Shown here one piece after another: positions 1 through 4,388 of a stretch of 7,489 bases of DNA. A model generated the notes under the pieces. That model made no database searches. It was not told the DNA's origin and saw nothing but the letters and a program-made list of their open reading frames with translations. The DNA is from an uncultured Campylobacter sp. (GTDB lineage: Bacteria; Campylobacterota; Campylobacteria; Campylobacterales; Campylobacteraceae), in contig NZ_CALIBB010000051.1 in assembly GCF_938045595.1 (NCBI RefSeq), positions 1-7,489 of the forward strand. The letters are read 5' to 3'. Within the stretch, counting starts at the first letter, position 1. Each line of letters opens with the position of its first letter. Position numbers and translations under genes: made by a program.

Positions 1-159
1 AATGCCAAATCAGAAAAGATGCAAGAGAAAATGGATGATAGCATGGATAAGGCTATTAATGATGATGGTAAAGCAAAAGGCTCTACGGCTAAGATGAAAG
101 ACGAAGCTAAAGAAGAGGGATCATCTAAGGCTAAAGGTAAGAGGGGTAGGGGAGAGTAA
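1..159 (+). CDS. C-terminal end of a lysine-rich hypothetical protein (5' truncated by the window)
   Basis: An open frame runs from the first base to a TAA at 157-159, giving 52 residues. They are strongly hydrophilic: rich in Lys, Asp, Glu, Ala and Gly, with Met-Lys/Met-Asp spacings and a basic end (GKRGRGE). There is no hydrophobic segment or cysteine. No ribosome binding site precedes any of the internal ATG codons, so this is probably the tail of a longer protein that begins outside the window. Such composition is typical of a disordered or helical charged tail, but I do not recognise the family. Codon choice (GGT, TCT, GCT) is more A/T-ending than in the genes further right, where GGC and GCG are common. 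A strong stem-loop follows at 191-223. Confidence 0.5.
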   Translation, partial: NAKSEKMQEKMDDSMDKAINDDGKAKGSTAKMKDEAKEEGSSKAKGKRGRGE

Positions 160-190
160 TTTCTCCCGGTCTTAGCTTATTATTCTACAA

Positions 191-223
191 GCCTAGCGCT
201 TGCGGCGATTGCAAGGGTTAGGC
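191..223. other. Strong imperfect hairpin downstream of the lysine-rich gene
   Basis: GCCTAGC (191-197) pairs with GGTTAGGC read from 217 to 223 apart from one G.U wobble. After a G/G mismatch (198/216), CTTGC (199-203) pairs with GCAAG (211-215). The loop is seven bases (204-210). It lies 31 bases after the upstream stop codon, a position fitting a terminator or 3'-end protector. No U-rich run follows, so a standard intrinsic terminator is not supported. Confidence 0.5.
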
Positions 224-260
224 AGCAAGTGCATAAATTTAGGCGGAGCTATGGAAGTGT

Positions 261-284
261 GCAAGATTTCAATTCGAATCTTGC
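261..284. other. Perfect 8-bp stem-loop
   Basis: GCAAGATT (261-268) is the exact reverse complement of AATCTTGC (277-284), with an eight-base loop. The segment includes the palindrome ATTCGAAT (272-279). No U tract follows. Function unknown. Confidence 0.45.
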
Positions 285-298
285 GTAATTAGCTTGTG

Positions 299-336
299 AT
301 CGACTATACTGTAGATTTAGAAGTTTACAGTTCGAT
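299..336. other. Two-part stem-loop with a four-base bulge
   Basis: ATCGA (299-303) pairs with TCGAT (332-336), and ACTGTA (308-313) pairs with TACAGT (326-331). CTAT (304-307) is bulged on the left side and the loop is 12 bases. It is the third hairpin in a row in this spacer. Function unknown. Confidence 0.4.
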
Positions 337-486
337 TTAAACTTGCGGATGCGATTTTATTTTATGGTACGGCGAGTCGATATTTTTTGGAATTTTAAGG
401 TGTAAATTCTTGATTTATCATAAATTTTAATCTCACTACTTTTAAGCAGAACTAAAATTACCCTAAAGACCGCCTAACTACAGCAA

Positions 487-507
487 GGTATCGGCAAATC
501 GATTACC
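487..507. other. Stem-loop with a single-base bulge
   Basis: GGTATCG (487-493) pairs with CGA (500-502) and TACC (504-507), with T503 bulged and a six-base loop. It lies just upstream of the long-range stem 525-532/574-581. Function unknown. Confidence 0.35.
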
Positions 508-524
508 GGCGCGTTTCAGGTAAT

Positions 525-581
525 GCCCTAAAAATCGTGTAGGCTAAAGTCAAGCCATAAGAAATCATAATGGTTTAGGGC
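525..581. other. Long-range stem enclosing a smaller hairpin
   Basis: GCCCTAAA (525-532) is the exact reverse complement of TTTAGGGC (574-581). The 41-base interior carries a short GGCT/AGCC hairpin (542-545/553-556). A second copy of CCCTAAA at 461-467 could pair with the same TTTAGGG, so two alternative folds are possible. No RNA family is recognised. Confidence 0.3.
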
Positions 582-692
582 GGCAATTTTGCAGAAACCG
601 GCAGTGTGTTTATCTTACGACAAAGCGTATAGCGTAGTGCGAGAGTAACGGTTAAAAAGACCACAAGAGATAGATTTAAAGCAAATTTTACC

Positions 693-1115
693 CTATTTAA
701 ACGCCAGCATCATCGCTCCCGCGCCGATGAGTGCTAGCGCGAGCCATTCGCGAATACTCGGGCGCTCGCCTAAAAAGATCACGGCTATGATTACAACGAG
801 TACCACGCTTAGTTTATCGATCGGTGCTACTTGATAGGCTTTGCCGATTTGCAGAGCTTTGAAATACGCTAGCCACGATGCACCCGTCGCCAGCCCACTT
901 AGTATCAAAAACGCCCAGTTACGAGGGGTTAGGCTCGATAGCGGCTGCCAGGCTTTAGCGTAGCGTAGGAATGCGGCGAGACAAAAGGCAATGATGATCG
1001 TGCGGATAAAAGTCGCAAAGTGGGAGTTAATCCCTTCGAGTCCGATTTTTGCAAATATCGCAGTCAGCGACGCAAAGAGTGCTGATGCAAGTGCCCAAAC
1101 CGCCCAAGTTTCCAT
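693..1115 (-). CDS. Single-domain EamA/DMT family membrane transporter
   Basis: The 140-residue product is almost entirely hydrophobic, with about five membrane helices (near residues 3-24, 33-50, 67-88, 98-116 and 121-139). This is one EamA unit, half the usual ten-helix DMT carrier. The segment around residues 98-118, with PIDKLSVVL followed by FLGERPS, is characteristic of short EamA proteins. The family exports or exchanges small metabolites or amines across the inner membrane, and half-size members are thought to work as dimers; the substrate here cannot be read from sequence. The ATG start is supported by an AAAGGA ribosome binding site (1121-1126) six bases upstream and a TATAAT box at 1141-1146. 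It appears monocistronic and runs towards the structured spacer at 160-692. Confidence 0.85.
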   Translation of the reverse strand: METWAVWALASALFASLTAIFAKIGLEGINSHFATFIRTIIIAFCLAAFLRYAKAWQPLSSLTPRNWAFLILSGLATGASWLAYFKALQIGKAYQVAPIDKLSVVLVVIIAVIFLGERPSIREWLALALIGAGAMMLAFK

Positions 1116-1120
1116 GATTT

Positions 1121-1146
1121 TCCTTTAGAAAAATTACTGAATTATA
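1121..1146 (-). promoter_or_regulatory. Promoter and ribosome binding site of the EamA gene
   Basis: Read on the minus strand, TATAAT occurs at 1146-1141 in the context GGGCTATAATTC, and AAAGGA at 1126-1121 just before the ATG at 1115. No -35 box is clear, but AT-rich DNA lies upstream, as expected for campylobacterial sigma-70 promoters. The implied leader is only about 20 bases. Confidence 0.55.
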
Positions 1147-1493
1147 GCCCCATTTAGATAAAATTTGTTTATAATTTCGCGAGCGTCGCAGCAAAAAGCT
1201 AAATCGCAAGCGAGCAATCCCACGAAGGCGGCATTGAAATTTTAAAATTTTAGCCGCAAAATACGGCTAAATTTCAGTTCCGACAAGCAAAGCTTGCCTC
1301 GCGCGCTACCGAATGAGTTTGGGCGCCGTTTGAGTGGTGTGCCGCAAGACACGGTTCGCAGAAACTGCTATAAAATTTCGCTTCGGCAAGATAAAATTTT
1401 ACCGAGGCAAGACGAGCTTTCCTTCGAATGCAAAATTCTATTTTAATTCAGCAAAAGCACGACCGAATACCCTTTTTGCAAATCCAAACGCGA
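1147..1493. other. Intergenic spacer with inverted repeats, no gene seen
   Basis: No frame has a credible start and ribosome binding site. It contains an 8-bp hairpin, TTTAGCCG (1249-1256) with CGGCTAAA (1264-1271); a short CAAGC/GCTTG hairpin near 1281-1293; and the ten-base palindrome TAAAATTTTA (1392-1401) flanked by TCGG and CCGA. A second -10-like sequence, TATAAAAT, lies at 1369-1376 but has no gene close behind it. The texture resembles a dispersed intergenic repeat, which would need a whole-genome comparison. Confidence 0.4.
1249..1271. terminator. AT-flanked hairpin, possible weak terminator
   Basis: TTTAGCCG and CGGCTAAA form a perfect 8-bp stem around a seven-base loop (1257-1263). 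The left flank is the AT palindrome of 1236-1252 and the right flank begins TTTC. It lies between divergent genes, not behind one, so a terminator role is doubtful. Confidence 0.25.
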
Positions 1494-1508
1494 TATAATC
1501 CCCCCCCC
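1494..1508 (+). promoter_or_regulatory. -10 box joined to a nine-C homopolymer (possible phase-variable promoter)
   Basis: TATAAT at 1494-1499, in the context GCGATATAATC, is the best promoter upstream of the lipoprotein gene. Nine C residues (1500-1508) follow directly, filling the space where transcription would start; the first purine after the box is G1509. The leader to the ATG would be about 75 bases. Homopolymeric G/C tracts of about eight or more are the classic phase-variation element in Campylobacter. Here the tract would change promoter discriminator length, not a reading frame. The promoter call is good; the switching is inference. Confidence 0.5.
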
Positions 1509-1582
1509 GAGTAGAAAGATCTAAATTTAAAAAATATTTATCGTTCGTATATAGAATCTCAAAATTTCTACGAGGAGAGCTT

Positions 1583-1966
1583 ATGAAAAAATTTCTACTC
1601 GCGCTCATTGCGATATTCGTTTTAGCGGGCTGTGGCAGCGACCCGAAAGGCGTAGCCGAGGACTTCATCAGAGCCCTATACGAGGGCGATTCTAAGACTT
1701 TGGTGGATGCTATAGACATACCCGATAAGGACAGATCGGACGACGGCTCTATGCAGATGATAAATGGCAAACTGATGCAAATGGCAGGTGCCGGCAAGGA
1801 GGAGGCCTCTAAGCGCGACGGGCTAAAAGGCGTCTCAGGCGAGCTGCAAAATAGCGACGAGAAATCGGCGCTCGTGAAAGTCGTCGTGTCTTTTAAAAAC
1901 GGCACGAACCGCACCGAGAGCGTTAAACTCGTCAAAAAAGACGGCAAATGGAAGGTTGCGCTTTAG
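1583..1966 (+). CDS. DUF4878-like lipoprotein
   Basis: The 127-residue protein begins with a lipoprotein signal peptide: MKKF, a hydrophobic stretch, then the lipobox LAGC with Cys17 as the lipidation site. The residue after the cysteine is Gly, not Asp, which by the E. coli rule would not retain it in the inner membrane. The mature part starts with an alpha-helical segment (PKGVAEDFIRALYEGD) and ends with a strand region around FKNGTNRTESVKLVKKDGKWKV. That pattern fits the DUF4878 / NTF2-like lipoprotein group, whose function is unknown. The ATG has an excellent AGGAGAG ribosome binding site (1573-1579). The next gene overlaps its 3' end by 19 bases, so the two are probably co-expressed. A C-tract in the promoter may make expression variable. 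Confidence 0.8.
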   Translation: MKKFLLALIAIFVLAGCGSDPKGVAEDFIRALYEGDSKTLVDAIDIPDKDRSDDGSMQMINGKLMQMAGAGKEEASKRDGLKGVSGELQNSDEKSALVKVVVSFKNGTNRTESVKLVKKDGKWKVAL

Positions 1967-2559
1967 CCAAAAAGCTTCTCGTCTGCCTGATCTTCGCTCT
2001 AGGCGGGCTCGGCGAGCTTTGGACGCTAACACGCGCGCCTACGGCAAAAGAGCCGCTGCGGGTGCCGGATGAAATTTTATCAAATCTACGCACGGGCGAT
2101 CTTGTCTTTCGCATGGGTGACGTCACCGACAGCCGCATAATCGCAACCGCAACGAATTTTAAATACTCGCACGTAGGCATGATCGTGCGCGAGCGCCCGC
2201 TTTTGGTAGTGCACGCCGTAACGGGCGAGGGCGAGCGAGAGGGCGTCGCGGCCGTTTCGATGCGGGAGTTTTTGGCGCATGCACGAGACTTTGGCGCGGC
2301 GCGGATGAAATTTTTAAGCGAGGAGCAAAAGGTGCGCCTAGCCGCCTCTTTACTTAGGCGCGTCGGCGAGGGCTTTGCGCTAAAACCTCGCGGTGAAGCG
2401 AACCTATACTGCACGACGCTACTTGAGCAGGAAATCTCTAAAATCACAGAATTCTCGCCGCAGTATTTTAAGCTAAGCTTAGCCGTTTTGGGCGGCGAAT
2501 ACCTCGCGCCGAAGGCATTTTGGCACTACGGCGGCGTCGAAATTTTATATGAGCGGTAG
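1948..2559 (+). CDS. YiiX/YebB-like permuted NlpC/P60 hydrolase (peptidase C92 type)
   Basis: The 203-residue protein has an N-terminal hydrophobic segment (about residues 9-25, after the charged AKK) that would act as a signal peptide or membrane anchor. The catalytic domain opens with LRTGDLVFRMG (48-57). It then has SRIIATATNFKYSHVGMIV (62-80), where His75 is the probable catalytic histidine, and later ANLYCTTLLEQ (151-161) with Cys155 as the probable nucleophile. His before Cys is the permuted papain-like arrangement of the YiiX/DUF830 family. Relatives are predicted cysteine hydrolases of amide or thioester bonds, possibly in peptidoglycan or lipid; the substrate is not known here. The start lies inside the lipoprotein gene with only a weak ribosome binding site, suggesting translational coupling. 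No other in-frame ATG would preserve the hydrophobic N-terminus. Confidence 0.75.
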   Translation: MEGCALAKKLLVCLIFALGGLGELWTLTRAPTAKEPLRVPDEILSNLRTGDLVFRMGDVTDSRIIATATNFKYSHVGMIVRERPLLVVHAVTGEGEREGVAAVSMREFLAHARDFGAARMKFLSEEQKVRLAASLLRRVGEGFALKPRGEANLYCTTLLEQEISKITEFSPQYFKLSLAVLGGEYLAPKAFWHYGGVEILYER

Positions 2560-2672
2560 GCGCAGCTTAGCTTGGATCGGAATTTTGCGCGCTGTGTAAA
2601 TTTAAATATCGCATCAATTCAAATCTGCGATGAATAAAATTTGATCTTAGAATTCTGCGCCGTAAAATTTTG

Positions 2673-2690
2673 GTCAAAATTTGTTTTGAC
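2673..2690. terminator. Perfect 7-bp hairpin, candidate transcription end site
   Basis: GTCAAAA (2673-2679) and TTTTGAC (2684-2690) pair exactly around a four-base loop. The right flank reads GCTAAATTTT and the left flank on the minus strand reads CCAAAATTTT. Either strand could therefore yield a weak hairpin followed by a short U run, serving the YiiX-like gene or nusA. Confidence 0.35.
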
Positions 2691-2719
2691 GCTAAATTTT
2701 AAAATTCCGAAACGGCGTA

Positions 2720-2742
2720 AAATTCTACGTAATATAGAATTT
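2720..2742. repeat. 8-bp inverted repeat
   Basis: AAATTCTA (2720-2727) and TAGAATTT (2735-2742) are exact reverse complements around a seven-base centre. All stem pairs but one are A-T, so the structure is weak. It lies in the convergent spacer. Confidence 0.3.
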
Positions 2743-2760
2743 CGTGGAGTATTAAATTAC

Positions 2761-2810
2761 AAAATTCCATTAATTACTAAATTTGCAAAATTTGGTAGGC
2801 ATGGAATTTT
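2761..2810. repeat. 10-bp perfect inverted repeat with a 30-base centre
   Basis: AAAATTCCAT (2761-2770) is the exact reverse complement of ATGGAATTTT (2801-2810). The centre contains two AAATTT palindromes separated by GCA. It sits 50 bases beyond the nusA stop. It may be a 3'-end structure of the nusA transcript or a protein-binding site; no terminal-repeat signs of a mobile element are seen. Confidence 0.35.
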
Positions 2811-2859
2811 ATAGGGCGCGTAACTTACAAAATTTTAAAAAGCCAAGTGCGTTTCGTCT

Positions 2860-3987
2860 CTACAGCTCGCCGAAAAGCGCTTCGAGATTTTTAAGACCTT
2901 CTTCCTTGGAGACCTTTTTCTCACTCGCCAAGCCGGTTTCGATAAGTTCGATCTCGCAGCCGCACAGCATCGAGGCGAGGCGGATATTTAGGCCGTTTTT
3001 GCCGATCGCTTTGCTTTTTTGATCGGGGTTTACGTAGACGATCGCCTTGCCGTCCTGCGTTATTTTGACCGAGTTTACGATCGCGGGCGCCATTGCGCGA
3101 GTGATCAGAATTTCTGGACTTGCGGAGTATTCGAACGCGTCGATGCTCTCGTCGCCGCTTCCGTCTTGCAAATTTTTGCTTAAAAATCTACTCACCGCGT
3201 CGATGCGAGCGCCTCCTTTGCCGACGGTAGCGCCTACCGGATCGACGTTTGGCGAGACGGCGCTAAGCGCGATCTTAGCGCGCCTACCCGGAATCCTAGC
3301 GCAGGCTTGGATGATGACGCTGCCGTCTTTGATCTCAGGGACTTCGGCGGCGAGCAGGGCTTCTAGGAATTTCGGGCTGGTGCGCGAAAGCTCCAGCCTG
3401 ATACCGTGGGATTTGTCGATGGCTACGTTTTTGATGACGGCTTGCAGCACGTCGCCCACTTTGAAATTTTCACCCTTGATGCGGTTTTTTTGCGGCATGA
3501 AAGCCTTCGTATCCTCGATCTCTACGTAGGTAGTGCCGTCGTGATCGATCTTAGTGACGGTGCCGTGGGTGAGGGTGCCTACCTTGCTTTTATAGTTTTC
3601 AAAAATTTTCTCTTCAAGCAGCCTTTGGATGTGAAAATTTAGCTCTCTAGCCAGCACGCCGGAAGCCGTGCGACCGAGGTTTTCTATATTTATTTCGTAG
3701 CTTAGCTCATCGCCGATCTCTGCATTTTCGCCTATTTTTTTGGCCTCGCTTAGCGCGATGAAGTTGTGATCGCCGAGCCGCTCATCATCATCCGCGACGA
3801 CGTGGACCTTTTGGTAGAGCTTGACGCGTTTGGTCTGCGGATCGACTTCGCTGTCATAGAGATACTCCTCGCCGAAAAGTCTTTTTGCGGTCTGGATGAA
3901 CGCCGTTTTGACGCGCTCTTTGACGTCCGCGGGCTCAAGTCCCTTTTCATTTGCAATCGACTCGATGATGTCGGTGATTTTTTCCAT
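2860..3987 (-). CDS. nusA: Transcription termination/antitermination factor NusA
   Basis: NusA binds RNA polymerase and nascent RNA and controls pausing, termination and antitermination. The 375 residues show the family order: N-terminal polymerase-binding domain (about 1-132, with YQKVHVVADDDERLGD and NFHIQRLLEEK), S1 domain (about 136-200, VGTLTHGTVTKI to RLELSRTSP), KH1 (about 203-280, IPGRRAKIA and DPVGATVGKGGARIDA) and KH2 (about 285-350, NPDQKSKAIGKNGLNIRLA). It stops soon after KH2, so the C-terminal acidic repeats of the roughly 495-residue E. coli protein are absent, as in many other bacteria. The ATG is preceded by AAGGA (3994-3998) at six bases and a TATAAT box at 4050-4055. It is not in the common rimP-nusA-infB arrangement but stands alone, divergent from the HP0268-family gene. 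Confidence 0.97.
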   Translation of the reverse strand: MEKITDIIESIANEKGLEPADVKERVKTAFIQTAKRLFGEEYLYDSEVDPQTKRVKLYQKVHVVADDDERLGDHNFIALSEAKKIGENAEIGDELSYEINIENLGRTASGVLARELNFHIQRLLEEKIFENYKSKVGTLTHGTVTKIDHDGTTYVEIEDTKAFMPQKNRIKGENFKVGDVLQAVIKNVAIDKSHGIRLELSRTSPKFLEALLAAEVPEIKDGSVIIQACARIPGRRAKIALSAVSPNVDPVGATVGKGGARIDAVSRFLSKNLQDGSGDESIDAFEYSASPEILITRAMAPAIVNSVKITQDGKAIVYVNPDQKSKAIGKNGLNIRLASMLCGCEIELIETGLASEKKVSKEEGLKNLEALFGEL

Positions 3988-4049
3988 AAATTTTCCTTAA
4001 GATTTGATTTCGTGCTACTAAATTTGGATTTTAAATTTTGAAGTGCGGT

Positions 4050-4055
4050 ATTATA
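4050..4055 (-). promoter_or_regulatory. -10 box of the nusA promoter
   Basis: On the minus strand the sequence reads CATATAATACC, a perfect TATAAT, about 62 bases upstream of the nusA ATG. The DNA further upstream is AT-rich with no definite -35 box. The AAGGA ribosome binding site of nusA is at 3994-3998. Confidence 0.55.
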
Positions 4056-4062
4056 TGAAATT

Positions 4063-4094
4063 TTGACTTTATTTTTATTTAAACGAATTATTAT
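4063..4094 (+). promoter_or_regulatory. Possible promoter of the HP0268-miaB-acyltransferase operon
   Basis: TTGACT (4063-4068) resembles a -35 box. The best -10-like word downstream is TATTAT (4089-4094), at a 20-base spacing that is longer than ideal. No perfect TATAAT occurs on this strand before the operon. The placement is therefore tentative, though a promoter must lie between 3988 and 4145. Confidence 0.25.
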
Positions 4095-4145
4095 CTAAAT
4101 TTCGCTAAACTCGCGGGTTTAAAAAGATAAATGAAAGGATAGATC

Positions 4146-4388
4146 ATGCAGCTAAAACTTGCCAGAACGGAGCTTGCTTCTAAGCCAAAAAGCGTTAAGA
4201 TCGAGGATTTGCAAGCCCAAGTAGAAAAGAGCGGACAAAAAATATTTTATCTGGATAGAGAAAATTCTCAAAAAGATTTAGCCGCTTTGGTGGATTTTTT
4301 CGACACTAAGGGTTTTAGCGTGTATCAGCGCATAGTGCGATACGGGCTGAACGAAAACGAGTATATGTACGAGGTGCATATCCTTTGA
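4146..4388 (+). CDS. HP0268-family protein (Smr-like small nuclease)
   Basis: The 80-residue product matches in length and pattern the H. pylori HP0268 family as I recall it: an N-terminal strand MQLKLARTE, the linker SVKIEDLQAQVEKSGQKIFYLDRENSQKDL, a helix ALVDFFDTKGFSVY and the closing strand YMYEVHIL. HP0268 has an Smr-like fold and was reported to nick DNA and cleave RNA with purine preference; activity here is by family only. The ATG has an AAAGGA ribosome binding site (4134-4139) six bases upstream. Its stop overlaps the miaB start (TTGA, 4385-4388), so miaB is translated from the same message. It is divergent from nusA, which puts it in an RNA-metabolism setting. Confidence 0.85.
   Translation: MQLKLARTELASKPKSVKIEDLQAQVEKSGQKIFYLDRENSQKDLAALVDFFDTKGFSVYQRIVRYGLNENEYMYEVHIL

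Larger units (their letters stand above)
160..692. other. Non-coding spacer with several stem-loops
   Basis: About 530 bases lie between the lysine-rich gene tail and the end of the converging transporter gene. All frames on both strands are broken by stops; the longest run continues in frame after the TAA at 157-159 for 42 codons to a TAA at 286 and has no start or ribosome binding site. Visible structure includes stem-loops at 191-223, 261-284, 299-336, 487-507 and a longer-range stem 525-532/574-581. It may be a 3' untranslated region, a structured RNA or a decayed locus. I see no match to tRNA, tmRNA, SRP RNA or RNase P RNA. Confidence 0.5.
2560..2859. other. AT-rich convergent spacer with inverted repeats
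   Basis: These 300 bases separate the converging ends of the YiiX-like gene and nusA. No coding frame is credible. Inverted repeats include GTCAAAA/TTTTGAC (2673-2690), AAATTCTA/TAGAATTT (2720-2742) and a ten-base pair of arms at 2761-2770/2801-2810. GCCGTAAAATT-like words recur near 2660 and 2714. The region probably ends transcription from both sides, though no textbook GC stem with a T-run is present. Confidence 0.45.

Noticed and set aside
261..284. T-arm of a tRNA, because of TTCGAATC
   Set aside because: The loop is not seven bases, the stem is eight pairs long, and no anticodon arm, D arm or acceptor stem can be placed around it.
160..285. In-frame continuation of the lysine-rich frame after its stop, suggesting a stop-codon mutation or readthrough
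   Set aside because: The 42-codon extension overlaps two strong hairpins and has a different composition. Nothing suggests a longer original protein.
340..690. Decayed transporter or transposase gene
   Set aside because: Conceptual translation of all frames gives many stops and no recognisable motif.
1369..1376. TATAAAAT as the main promoter of the lipoprotein gene
   Set aside because: It is over 200 bases from the start codon, while a perfect TATAAT lies much closer at 1494-1499.
1438..1947. 169-codon open frame on the minus strand opposite the lipoprotein gene, containing the C-tract as glycine codons
   Set aside because: It lies opposite a well-supported lipoprotein gene with lipobox and ribosome binding site. 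Its product is serine/proline-rich and lacks family features, so it is a mirror effect of codon bias.
1932..2447. 171-codon minus-strand frame opposite the YiiX-like gene
   Set aside because: Arginine/serine-rich product with no recognisable domain. The + strand frame carries the catalytic motifs.
3047..3529. 160-codon + strand frame opposite nusA
   Set aside because: nusA on the other strand has all family domains. The opposite product has no coherent features.
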